The notes under the pieces: generated by a model
Told to the model about the DNA's origin: nothing
Databases searched by the model: none
Seen by the model: the letters and a program-made list of their open reading frames with translations, nothing else
Shown: positions 48,115 through 58,757 of the stretch, one piece after another
Layout of the letters: the number at the start of each line of letters is the position of its first letter
Numbering within the stretch: position 1 is the first letter of the stretch
Origin: RI-153 sp041391225
Lineage (GTDB): Bacteria > Chloroflexota > Anaerolineae > Caldilineales > Caldilineaceae
DNA length: 64,000 nt
Reading direction: 5' to 3'
Assembly: GCA_041391225.1 (NCBI GenBank)
Contig: JAWKOL010000010.1
Coordinates: forward strand, 62,001 to 126,000
Position numbers and translations under genes: made by a program

Positions 48115-48974
48115 TTATTTCTCCTCGACGCAGCGGTTGGTCATGGCGCCGATGCCGTCGATCTCCACGGTCACTTCGTCGCCGTCCTTGAGGAAGATGG
48201 GCGGGGTGAGGAAGCGCCCACGCCGTCGGGTGTGCCGGTGGTGATCACGTCACCGGGCAGCAGGGTGATGCCTTTGGTCAGGTATTCGATCAGGTAGGGG
48301 ATGTTGAAGATCAGTTCCTTGGTGTTGGAATCCTGCACCGCTTTGCCGTTGACCAGACAACGCAGCCCCAGATCATGGGGATCCGCGATCTCGTCTTTGG
48401 TGACGATGACCGGCCCCAGCGGGCAGAAGGTGTCGAGCGACTTGCCCACGATCCACTGATCGCCCTTTTCCAGTTGCAGGTCACGCGCGCTGACGTCGTG
48501 GCAGATGGTGTAGCCTGCGATGACATCAAAGGCGTTGTCCGCCGAGACGTTGCGCGCCTCTTTGCCGATGACCACGGCCAGTTCCACTTCCCAGTCGACT
48601 TTCGAGGTCAGTTCGGGATTCCAACGGATGTCGTCGCCGGGGCCGATGATGGACGAGGGAAACTTGGTGAAGGTGGTGGGGCGGGTGGGCGGCTGGATGC
48701 CCTGTTCGCGGCAGTGATCCATGTAGTTGAGGCCGATGGCCACGATCTTCGAGGGGTTGCTGATCGGCGCCAGGATGCGCACACTGCTCACGGGCAGCCC
48801 AGATGCCGAAGTCAAGCCGCGGGCCTGTGTCAGACCAGCGTCACCCATTTCGAGGAAGCTGCGCATGTCCGCGGGCAGGGCGCCGTTGGACGCGCTCGCC
48901 ACGTCCACGACGTTGTCACCGGAGAGGAGACCCAGCCGCGGCCCCTGTCCACCATCGTACGTTACAAGTTTCAT
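48115..48974 (-). CDS. Fumarylacetoacetate-hydrolase-family protein (one frameshift)
   Basis: About 286 residues. FAH core: KIVAIGLNYMDHCREQG (about residue 76), metal-binding E-x-E in DWEVELAVVIGKEA (about 130), GYTICHDVSARDLQ and the closing LLPGDVITTGTPDGVG. One C is missing on the plus strand near 48218; repaired, the protein continues as FLTPPIFLKDGDEV and stops at 48115. Such enzymes cleave or tautomerise diketo-acids, for example in L-fucose and L-rhamnose non-phosphorylative pathways, which fits the sugar neighbours. ATG 48974 with GGAGG. Confidence 0.88.
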
Positions 48975-49085
48975 GATTCCTCCGCTGAAAGTTGGTGGGA
49001 TTTATTTTGAACGTCTAAACCTGTGGGAAATTGGTCAGACCTTTGTGCGGTGCGGACTCATTGTAGCAACGGCTGCGCGGTCCGT

Positions 49086-49230
49086 CAATGTGGGGGATTG
49101 GGGACTTGGGACTGGGGATCGGGTTGAGGATGCGATTGGGGCGTGGGGGCGTTAGCGGGAGGGCGATGGGATTAGGCGATTGGGGGATTTCAGAGCGTGT
49201 ACACGCTCTGAAATCCCCCAATCGCCTAAT
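49086..49230. repeat. GGGGACT tract and perfect 60-bp palindrome
   Basis: A GGGGACT/GGGATCGGG tract (49088-49120) is followed by a palindrome at 49171-49230 in which 30 bp (ATTAGGCGATTGGGGGATTT then CAGAGCGTGT) are mirrored without a single mismatch or loop base. It ends 7 bp before the stop of the giant protease gene (49238). The word GATTGGGCGATTAG links it to the repeats at 25343 and 35315. On the minus strand only TTCTTC-like sequence precedes it, so it would be transcribed as a hairpin after the protease mRNA end. Confidence 0.9.
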
Positions 49231-49237
49231 TTCTTCT

Positions 49238-52200
49238 CTACCGCAGCGTACGATGTGCCGTGTTCACAAACAACCGCTGCCCCACGTCCGTCATCTTCGA
49301 CGGGCCGTCTTGGAAGCCCCACAGCATCCACCAGTTGCTCTCCATCACCAGGTTGGCGTACTTGCTGTCCTGATCGTTGTAGCCGAAGGCCGCAACGTTG
49401 TTTTGATCGTTGAGCAGGATGTCGACGCGCTTGCTGTCTTCTTTGTAGAGTTGCAACACCTTGTCTTGTAGGATGCCCTCGTACGGGTAATCCCAGATCG
49501 GATCGCCGGAGAGGCCGTAGAGAATGGAATGGCCGCTGCCGTGGGCGCCGTTGGGCCAGCCAATCGCCAGTTTCTGCTTGCCGAAGAAGGCGTAGCCGCC
49601 CTCGCCATAACCCAGCACCGGCACTTCGGAGCCGATGATATGACGCACGATCTCGTCGGTACCCCACTTGTCGAGGTCACCCGTCTCTGGGCCGACGATG
49701 ACCAGGTTGTAGCGGTGCAGGTCGATGCCGATGACGCTGCCCATCGGGGCCAGATCGACGCCGATGCCGTTGTCTTCGAGCAGCGTCTTCACTTCGTTGC
49801 CCTTGGCGATGTCGCCATCGTGGATGTAGAGCGCCTTGGGCAGCAGGTGGAAGCTGGTGTGGCGGTAGAGTTCAAACGGCTGATCGTCCGCGCCGTTGCC
49901 CTTGGCCAGCCCGCGCACCGCATAGGACCCTTCCTGCGTGCCTTCGTTGAAGGTGGCGCCGTAGATGCCGTCACCGCTTTCACCGTCGCCGTGGGCGCCG
50001 TCGTCGAAGAGTTGCAGGTTCCACGTGTTGCCGGCGAATTCGCCTTCACCCGGGCCGAAGATCTTCACCTGCACGTCCTGACCGGCCAGGGGCTTTTCGC
50101 CCTGGTTGAGGAAGGCCAGCAGTTGGATCGGGCGGCCCACCACACGCTCGCGGGCCGGTGTGCCGATGAAGAGTTGGAAGCTGACCGGGTGCTTGGCGCT
50201 GGCCCACACCATGAACTCGTTGCCCACGCCAATCTCCAGGAAGTGGATCGAGAGCAGCCACTTGCCAGGGATCACCTTCTCGTCGATGATGCAGGTTTCG
50301 TGGGTGGCGTCGGTGCGGCACCACGGGTTGATCTTGTCGTATTCGTAGACGTTGCCTTCGGGATCCTCCACGCGCAGCCGGATCGGCTGGTTGGGCAGCG
50401 TCCAGTTGACGGCGAAGGTCAGGCGGCTCAGTCCTTCAGGCACGTTGATCTCCCAGCGTTCGGCGCCCTGCTTGCCCACTTCGCCGCGCGCCTGGAAGAG
50501 CCGGCTTTCGCCCAACAGATCCTCGGCGATGGCCTTGTAGGTGTCGCCCAGACGGTTGGGCAGCGTCGTCGGCCAGGCATCCAGGCCGGTGACCGTCGCG
50601 CTCACCGCGGCTGCGTCCGCGGCTGCCGCGCCGCCCGTCTGGTTAACTACGTAGCTTTCGCCGCCGTTGTCGTCGGCGATGTCGGCCAGCAGCGCGTGCA
50701 TCCCCGCATTGGACGGACCCACTGCCACGGTGTGGACAATCGTGTCCGTCGGCTCGATGACGCCCTTCACCGCAGGCGTGTCGTAGCGGGGATCCACGTT
50801 CTCCATGCCGTCGGAGAGGAGGATGATCACGTCGGCCACGCTGAAGTCTGCCGGGGCCTTGGTCACCTCGGTCTGGCCGGCGAGCAAGCCCTGGCCGATG
50901 GCGGTGAGATCGAAGGGAGTGAAGCTGTCGATGGCCGCCTTGGCCGCGTTCAACTCGGGCTGACCGGGGTCGGCGCTGACTTCGGCCAGCGGGTAGGGTG
51001 TCACTGTGCCGGTGCTGAAGCCGACCACGGCCACGCGGTCGCCCACCAGTGATTGGTCTACGAAGAGGCGACCGGCGTTCTGGCCGCGCCCATCTTGTCG
51101 TAGTCGCTCATGCTGCCCGAGTAGTCGATGACGACGGCTCGGTCTGTCACCTCGCGCTCGGTGAAGAGGACTGACGCGGGTCTCACTGTCGTTGCCGAAG
51201 CCTGTCCACTGCACTTCGAGATCGTACCCTTGCTGCCGCCGGCGTAGACGCCGCTCTGCGGGCGCACGTTGAGCCAGTACTGATCGCCCACCGCCAACCC
51301 GTTGAGGATCGAGGCAGCTTGGCCGTCGATGGTTACCGTGAAGTCGCCGGGGACGGCGTCTTGCAGCGTGGATGCGCCGGGCAGTCCGGTCACCGCGTTG
51401 ACGGCTTCCAGCACCACCAGGATCACGTTGGGGTTGTTGGGATCGCCCGCTTCGGCCACGTTGCCCGTTTGCGGTTCCACGATATTCAACGTGCGGAAGT
51501 CGCCGGCCAGCGAGAAGCGCTGCGGGTTGTTGTTGGGCAGGGCCGAGAAGCGTACCCGAATCGTCCAGTTGCCCACGGGCAGACCGGCGGGATTGTTCAC
51601 CGTCACCTGTTCCACGTTGTTGAGGTTGTCCACGCCGCGTATGGCAGGCAGAACGTGTGTGGCGCGCACGATGGGGTCCGCCACGCCGCCGGCCAGGTTG
51701 TTGGACTGGGGCAGGGCAGGCACCACCCACGGTCGCCAGAGCGTGCCGTTGGGGTCACTACTTCGAGATCGAGGTTGTTCACCAGTTGGGCGGCGGTGAT
51801 GGCCAGCGCCGGATTGCCTGGTTCGTCGTCCCAGGCCAGGGTGAACTTCACGTCGGTGCGGCCGGCGGGCATGGTGAAGGTGTATTCTTCCACCGTGTCG
51901 GCAGGGAGACGGTGCCTTCGATGACGTTGCCGCCGCGCACACCCGCCCGCGGCCTGTGCGTCCAACCGCCGTAGCCGTGGACCAATCCGGCCCAGCGTGG
52001 AAGATCACGGGCTGACCGGTGTCGGGATCGTTCCAGCCGTACTCGGCGAAGCCTGCCTGCGCCGGATCGTGGATCAGGTCACGCCGTCTGGATCAGGATG
52101 GCCTTGAGCGTAGACGGCAGGCGCGCCCGCCGAACGTGCTGTGATACTGCTCCGTCATCAGCGCCACGATGCCCGCCACCGATGGCGACGCCATGCTGGT

Positions 52201-54346
52201 GCCACAGCTAGAGCGGTAGCCCGGCGAGTCGTTGTCGGTGGACTGCTGGCAGCCAATCGCCATCACATCGGGTTTCAGGCGACCATCCCACGTGGGGCCG
52301 CGGCTGCTGCTGGGGCGCAGGGCAAGGTTGGAACTGGGGTTGAGCGAGCCGACCACGATCTGGTTCTTGGCCGGCGACAGCACCGAGTAGTAGCCGCGGG
52401 CCGGTGGTGGGGTCCGCGCCGCCGCCGGGGAGCGTGCCGGTGGTACACCACTGTGCGCCTGTCCCCTGGTTGGCTGCGGCCCACACCATCGTGTGCGCGG
52501 GGATGGCGTTGCCGCCGCTGGTCATCTGGCCGCGCACAAGTTGATCCACGTTCTGGGCGGTGTTGTCGTACATGCCACAGGCCATGACGTAGGAGTGATT
52601 GCTCACCTCGACGCCCAGGTTGTTGACGGCGTCGTCCATGGTGCCTGCGTTCCAGCCGCCGTAGGGGGCCAGCCCCACGGCAGGGGCCATGCCGCGCATC
52701 TGGAAGTCGGTGCAGCCGCCGCCGTAGGGGCAGTTGGCCACCGACTGTGCGCCGCTTGCGCCCACGATACCGGCCACGTGCGAACCGTGTCCGTTGGTGT
52801 CGTTGAACGTGCGCAGCAACCGACCGGCGAAGTCGGGATGGCTGAAGGTGGGGGTGTTGATGCCGGTGTCGAAGATGGCGACGTTGACGCCGGAACCGTC
52901 CAGCCCGTTGTAGTAGATGGAACCGGCGGAGACGGTGGGACTTTGCACCGCGTCCACATTGAGTTCGTTGCGGGTGACGTCGTTGAAGGTGCGCAGCGGC
53001 GCGGGGCCTTCTTCGATCCACTGCACGGCGTCCTCCGCGGCCAGGTTGAGGATCTGCGCCTTGTTCAACTCAATCGCCCAGGTGTGTTCGGCGTGCGCCA
53101 CGCTGGCGGAGGGCGCAAACTTGGCGAGGACCGCTTCCGCCGCTTGATTGGGGACGTCTTTGAAGAAGCGCACCAGCAGCTTGACGTTGTCGCCGCCCGC
53201 GTCGGCCCAATCCTCGAAGACGCCGGCGATGATCTTGGGATCGACTTTGTCGGCGGGTTGGAAGAGGCCGGCCCAGCGCACCAGCGTCGTCACTGTGCTG
53301 TTTTGCGGGTCAACCGACTTGTTCACGGTTGCGCTGTAGGTGGTGCCGTTGAGGAAATCGAGCAGCGTGATGCCTGCATCGGCCAGGGCTTTCTCTTCCT
53401 CGGGCGTGGGCAGGTGATCGAGCTGCACCAGGGCATGCAACGAATCGACTGAAGCCAACGCGTCGAGCAGCGCCTGTTCGATCCCCGCGCCGGGGGTGAA
53501 GGCGCGCCCGCGCAAGGACACGTTCAACTTCGCCGCCTGCTGCTGCAAGCTGTTGACGAAGAGGGCGCGGCCAGTGTCGGTCATGGCGTCGGGTGATGCG
53601 CCGAAACCCCACAGCAGGTAACGTTGACCTTCTTTGACGATGGCATACTGCCCCGCCGCAGACGACGCCACTCGCACGCCTTCGGGCAGCCGTTCACTGA
53701 GCGAAATGGCGATGCCCGCCTGCTCGGCGTCGAAGATCTGCAGAATCTCGTCGCCCACCGAGGCCAGCGCGTTGGGGGTGGTGTAGTAGGGCTGGCTGTC
53801 GCCAAAGTCGGTCACCTGCACCGACGTGGTGGAGATGGCCGCGCCGTTGGGGTAGCCGACGCTGAGGCCGATTTTGCCGAAGAAGGCATAACCGCCCGCG
53901 CCCAAACCGACCACGGGCAGGCCGCTGTTCTGGATCGCCTCGACCAGACCCGCTTCGGGGCTGAACTGGTCGTCTGCACCGGTGTCGGCGGCGATGACGA
54001 TCAAATCGAACTGCGAAAAATCGGGGACAGCCTGCGCCTGCGCCGCCTGCCCTGCGCCGCTGCCCGCCAACATGGGCAGGTAGACGGGGTTCTGCAGCGG
54101 CTGTTGCGGCAGATCCGGCGCTTCCACGGCGAAGGTTTGCGCCGCGAAGCCGTTGGCGTTCAACAGCGCCGCATAGGATGCTGCGTCACTTGCCGCGGTG
54201 CTGTAGACAATCGCCACGCGCACAGTGCCGCTGGTCTCCTGCGCCAGCGCCGAGCCGGCGTAGTTACCGCTGATGGCGGCGATCAGGCCGAACACCAGCA
54301 GCGAGACAAGCAGCACGGGGAACCGTAAAGCTCGAAGAATTGACAT
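49238..54346 (-). CDS. Giant secreted subtilase with VWA and duplicated GATase-like domains (frameshifted)
   Basis: Repaired length about 1,700 residues. Signal peptide MSILRALRFPVLLVSLLVFG, cleaved after ALA (about 35). An N-terminal domain (about 40-275) contains GGYAFFGKIGLSVGYPNGA (about 153) and resembles ThuA/GATase-like folds. The S8 domain has Asp in VAIFDTGI (about 490), His in NGHGSHVAGI (about 520) and Ser in GTSMASPSVAG (about 717). Beta modules follow, then a VWA domain with IDYSGSMSD (about 1075), an anchor-type module GDGESGDGIYGATF (about 1457), and a C-terminal domain that repeats the N-terminal one (GGYAFFGKQKLAIGWPNGAH). Breaks lie near 52390, 52110, 51905, 51745 and 51085. 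Start ATG 54346 behind AGGAGG. It is probably an extracellular protease; substrate unknown. Confidence 0.82.
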
Positions 54347-54521
54347 GAAACGCCTCCTGGAAAGATGAAGATACGAGGGACACGTCTTCGACTGCGAAGA
54401 TGCGAGCGCGGTGGAAACGGTCCGCGCTGTGGGGACCAGGATAGGCGAATTGGTGATTTTTGGCTGTGGGGTCGACGATGAGGGGCGTGTGGTGGAGATC
54501 ACAAGGGATTGGAGACTAGTA

Positions 54522-54599
54522 CCGTAGGGGGTTGCGTGGGGCGGAAGCAAGTGTCTCTTCATAGGCAAGCGAGTCTTCCGCCCTACGCAAACCTCTACG
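54522..54599. repeat. Intergenic hairpin between protease and sugar operon
   Basis: CCGTAGGGGGTTGCGTGGGG and CGGAAG (54522-54547) pairs with 54575-54599 (CTTCCGCCCTACGCAAACC and following) with few mismatches around a 27-nt loop. Words unlike the other families. The rest of 54347-54627 holds no gene I can support. Confidence 0.75.
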
Positions 54600-54627
54600 T
54601 GACCTGTACAGTTACTTGCCTTTTGCC

Positions 54628-56769
54628 TTATTCTGCTATCACCCTCGCCGTCCCCGCGGCCAATACCACCTGCCGCCCCCACACTTCAACCGCTACGTCC
54701 TCGGCCCCAAAATTCGCCACCAGCGCGTAGCGCACCCCATCCTGCCCCAGGACGGAGACACCGCGCACGCCAACTGGCTCGAAGATCAGCGAGTCCCCCG
54801 AAATTTGGGAGACGGCGAGAGAATCTAGACCAGACGTGACCACGAAGCCAACGTCGCAGATGGTGTCGTGGGGGGCGCGGCGGGTGGTGGTCCTTTCCAC
54901 CTGAAGGCAGATTTCGTCTACGAACAGAGAGGCGTAGCGTCCGCCGCGGCGTTGTGGCGATCTATCGAAGACGAAGTGATCGCCGCCGTAAATGGGGACC
55001 AGACCGATCTTGTCTTCCACGTTCAACCAGTCGCCGTCGACGGCGTTGCAGGCGTCTGCGTTCACAGGGGCGGACAGATCATGCGCGCCTGTGGGCGTGT
55101 GAATGCGACGACGGAAGTTGTTGAAAAGATCGTTGGGCAGGTTGAGGTGCAGGCTTTTCACGTCCACGGTGTAGCCCACCCGATCCGGCGCGGCGACGAC
55201 GTATTGGAGCACGACGCAGGTGTGATCGTCGGGCAGAGCGGCGAAGGCGATGTGGCTCACGGCCTGATCAGTGCAGTTCGCTCCTTCATCACGCGGATCT
55301 CCACGCCTTCCAGCACCGCGCCGCAGGTGACGAAGCCGCCGTCGAATGTGTCGATGTGTTGGCGCAGCAGGCGGCGGTGCCGTCTGGCGCGCTGCCGTCG
55401 TCGCCCAGAAAGCGGACGTGCGGACAGGTTGCTCTGCCATTCGGCCAGATCGCTGGCGTCGGGCCTGGCACATGGCCTGCGTCAACCCGTAGGCGCTTCA
55501 GGAAAAGGAGGCCAGCCGTGTGGCGGATCGATGCATCACCCGCCGTGATCGGCTTCGAGCCAGCCACCAGCCACCGACGACTCGAAATCGTCCGCGGGCG
55601 CAGGCTGCGCTGACAAGCGGGGCGTAGTTCAACGCCATCGCCAGCACGCAGGCCCGATCCGATTCCAGGCGGGTGAAGTAGTGGGGGTTGGCGGCGCGCA
55701 TCCAGCCCAGGCGACGACCGTAGAAGGTGCCATCATCAGACGCGTCGATCTCTTGCTGGATCAGGTCGATCTGGTTTCGGGCAAGGTCGAGCGCGTGGGG
55801 ATCGTCCAGGTGGTCGGCGGCGTAGAGAAGCGACGGCAGCAGGTATTCCTGGCAGTACGAGTAGCGCACGCGGCTGTCACCGCCGATGCGGGCCAGGCGA
55901 CCGTCGGGGAAGATGAAGCGGCGCAACACGGCCCACAGATCGCCCTGATGGTGATCGAGCGAGCGGGGGCGGGCAAGGTTGAGGCGGCGCATGTCGAAGT
56001 GGAGCATGGCGGCGTTGCTGACGCAGATGGCCATGTAGCCCACGTTGAGGTAGCCGTGGTGATCGAGGGCGTAGTTGGGGAAGAAGTTGGCCCCCACGTG
56101 GCGTTCGCGCACCGGCTTGCCGGCCACGATGGTATCGTCCTCGGCGTCGGCGGCGACGGAGACACCGTTGATGAAGTAGCGGTGGGCGAGTTCCTCCCAG
56201 TCGGGCGCGGCGGCTTCGTCGGGGAACATCTGCGCTGTGCGCCACAGCAGCGCGCCCGCCCAGATGTTGGATTCGGGCGCGTTGCGGCCCGAGCTGTTCC
56301 ACACGTTGGCGATGACGCCGGCGTGCCCGCCGCGGTGACCGTGATGGAGCAGCCAATCGGCCTCACTCACGAGGACGCGGCGCAACGCGGCGTGGTCCTC
56401 GGCGGTGAGGTGGGCGGCGAGGCGCTGCACGCCGTGCATGGCGCGCTCGATGCCGAGCATGCTGATCCAACTGTGTCCCCAGCGTTCGCCGTTGAGGCCG
56501 GTGCGGGTTCCGCTGTGGTGCGATGCCAGGGCGAAACGCAGGGCAGCGAGGGCGCGTCCTCGCCAGTGATCGGGGTTGTCCACGCCGGGCTGATCGGCCA
56601 GCGTCGCCATTGCTGCGGCGTAGTTGAAGTTCGACTGCACGCCCCAATGGATGTAGCCAGGACCGTAGCAGCCAAGCTCGGGATTGTCGGCAGGGGCGTA
56701 CCAGAAAGGTTCCACAGCGTCGGCCCAGCGGGCGAGCAGCGCGGTGATCTGTTGGGTATCGAGGAGCAT
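54628..56769 (-). CDS. Toroid carbohydrate-active enzyme (hydrolase or lyase), frameshifted
   Basis: About 714 residues when repaired. The N-terminal half is an all-helical toroid: GYIHWGVQSNFNYAAAMATL (about residue 45), GHAGVIANVWNSSGRNAPES (about 145) and RVRYSYCQEYLLPSLLYAAD (about 290). The C-terminal half is a beta-sandwich (VVLQYVVAAPDRVGYTVDVK onward) resembling those of polysaccharide lyases and heparinase-like enzymes. No catalytic residues can be assigned. Breaks lie near 55600, 55490 and 55300. ATG 56769 with AAAGGA. It is the last gene of a sugar-importer operon, so it probably works on the imported oligosaccharide. No signal peptide. Confidence 0.65.
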
Positions 56770-56789
56770 GGGGGATCCTTTTGCCTTCC

Positions 56790-57676
56790 TCAGCCTTTCA
56801 CCGCGCCCGACATGATCCCGCTGATCAACTGGCGCTGGAAGGCGAAGAAAACGATGAGCAGAGGCAGGGTGGCCAGGGCACTGCCGGCGAACATGAGCGA
56901 GTAGCGGGGGGCGACGACGGTGGTCCCTTGAAGTTGGCGAGGCCAGCGGCGCGATCGATCTTTTCGGGATCGGTGAGGATGAGCAGCGGCCCCAGGAAGA
57001 GGTTGAAGCCTTCCACAAAGTTGAGGATGCCCAACACCGCCATGCCGGGGACGATCAACGGCAGCACTACCCGCCAGAACGTGCCGAAGACGGAACAGCC
57101 GTCGATGGCGGCGGCTTCCATCATCTCGTCGGGGATGGTGGAGGCGATGTACTGGCGCATCCAGAAGATGCCGAAAGCCGTGGCCCATTCGGGAATCCAG
57201 AAGGGCAGGTAGGTGTTGCCCCAGCCCAGCGTCTTCACCATGAGCAGATACCAGGGGATCAACGTGATCTGCGTGGGCAGCATCATTGTGGCCAGCATCA
57301 CCACGAAAAGCATGTCGCGGCCAGGAAAGCGACGCTTGGCAAAGGCGAAACCGGCCAGGGAACAGAAGAAGAGCACACCGGCGGTGCGCACAATCGCCAA
57401 AATGAAGGTATTGAGCAGCGGCTGGGCATAGCCCAATTCGGCGAAGAGTTTGGCGTAGTTGCCCACTTGAAAGCCCTGGGTGGGCCAGATGTTGGGGCTG
57501 CTGCTGAAAAGTTGGTTGTCCTGCATGAACGAACCGATGAACATGGTGTAGAACGGGAACAGGAAGATCAGCGCAAACAGGATCAGCAGGCCGTAGATCA
57601 GCGCGTAGGTGGCAATGCGCGAAGGACGAACGCGGCGTCGGCGGGTCTGTCCTTGGCTGTAGGTGGTGGTTGACAT
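56790..57676 (-). CDS. Carbohydrate ABC transporter permease (MalG type, one frameshift)
   Basis: About 295 residues, six membrane segments. The permease-ATPase coupling loop is present as EAAAIDGCSVFGTFWRVVLP (EAA motif, about residue 190). One G is missing (plus-strand position near 56926); repaired, the end is TTVVAPRYSLMFAGSALATL to ISGIMSGAVKG, the usual MalG-type terminus, with a stop at 56790. Works with the second permease, the binding protein and an unlinked MsmK-type ATPase, since no ATPase gene is in this operon. Confidence 0.9.
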
Positions 57677-57688
57677 GGCGGATCCTCT

Positions 57689-58624
57689 CTATTCTCCGGC
57701 GCTACCGCGGCGGAAGAAGCGGATCTGGATGATGGAGATGGTGATCACCAGCGCGCCGATCATGAAGCCGAAGGCCGAGGCGTCGCCAAAGCGGTTGCCG
57801 TTGAAGCCGATTTCGTAGAGGCGCAGCATCAGGGTGGTGGTTTCCCCGCGCGGGCCGCCCGCGGTGAGCATGTACGGCTGGTTGAACATGTTCATCAACC
57901 CGATGGTGGCGATCACCACCAAGAAGAAGATGATCGGACGCAGCAGCGGCAAGGTGACGCGCCAGAAGATCTGCCATTCGCTGGCGCCGTCGATGCGCGC
58001 CGCTTCATACAGTTCCTCGGGGATGCCCTGCAACCCACCCAGGAAGAGCAGAATGTTGTAGCCGATGCCGCCCCAGTGCGTGAGCATGATCACCACGGTC
58101 TTTGCTGCCCAGGGGTTGCCGCGCAGCCAGGGGACGCCGTCCACGCCGAACACGGACAGGCCCTGGTTGATCCAGCCCATGTGATCGTCGAAAAGCTGCG
58201 TAAAGACAATCGCCACGATCACCGACGAGGTGACGTAGGGCAAAAAGTAGATCGTGCGGAAGATCCCGCGCCCGTACACATTTTTGTTGTTGAGTATCAC
58301 CGCAAAAACAATCGAAATGAAGACACCGGTGGGCAGCAAAATGTAGGCGAACTGCAACGTGTTCACCAACGACTGCATCACGTACGGATCGTTGAACATG
58401 ACCTGGTAGTTTTCCAGGCCCACCCAGCGCATCGGCCCAAAGCCGCGCCAGCTACTGAAGCTCAACTGCAACGCCCACAGCAGCGGATACAGCCCAAAAA
58501 TCGCAAAGCTAATGAAAAACGGCGCAATGAACAGGTAGTCGATCCAATGCTCGGCGATGCGCTTCCACAGCGGCTTGCGCGACTCCGTCGGCAGCCGTTG
58601 GGCCGACATGGCTTGTGTTGTCAT
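57689..58624 (-). CDS. Carbohydrate ABC transporter permease (MalF type)
   Basis: A 311-residue protein with six membrane segments. The EAA coupling loop is EAARIDGASEWQIFWRVTLP (about residue 203). SFSSWRGFGPMRWVGLENYQ near residue 60 is typical of MalF-type sugar permeases. Start ATG 58624; the longer frame upstream is only the GGGGACT tract. Pairs with the MalG-type permease downstream (12-bp gap). Confidence 0.92.
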   Translation of the reverse strand: MTTQAMSAQRLPTESRKPLWKRIAEHWIDYLFIAPFFISFAIFGLYPLLWALQLSFSSWRGFGPMRWVGLENYQVMFNDPYVMQSLVNTLQFAYILLPTGVFISIVFAVILNNKNVYGRGIFRTIYFLPYVTSSVIVAIVFTQLFDDHMGWINQGLSVFGVDGVPWLRGNPWAAKTVVIMLTHWGGIGYNILLFLGGLQGIPEELYEAARIDGASEWQIFWRVTLPLLRPIIFFLVVIATIGLMNMFNQPYMLTAGGPRGETTTLMLRLYEIGFNGNRFGDASAFGFMIGALVITISIIQIRFFRRGSAGE

Positions 58625-58647
58625 GGCGTTCTCCAGAATGGGGGGGG

Positions 58648-58757
58648 ATCGGGGACTGGGGATTAGGGACTGGGGATCGGGTAGAGGATCAGACGCCAAT
58701 GCAGGCATCACTCACTTTACCCAATCCCCAGTCCCCAGTCCCCGATCCCCAGTCCCT
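58648..58757. repeat. GGGGACT/CCCCAGT hairpin between binding protein and permease
   Basis: The left arm 58648-58683 (GATCGGGGACTGGGGATTAGG and following; read in blocks) and right arm 58718-58757 (CCCCAGT CCCCAGT CCCCGAT CCCCAGT) are inverted. On the minus strand it begins in the stop codon of the binding-protein gene and ends before the permease ribosome site. The heptamer equals the CCCCART word of short tandemly repeated repetitive (STRR) sequences known from heterocystous cyanobacteria. Confidence 0.88.

Noticed and set aside
58648..58757. CRISPR-like array from repeated GGGGACT words
   Set aside because: Units are 7 bp in direct tandem with no unique spacers, and no cas genes are in the window.
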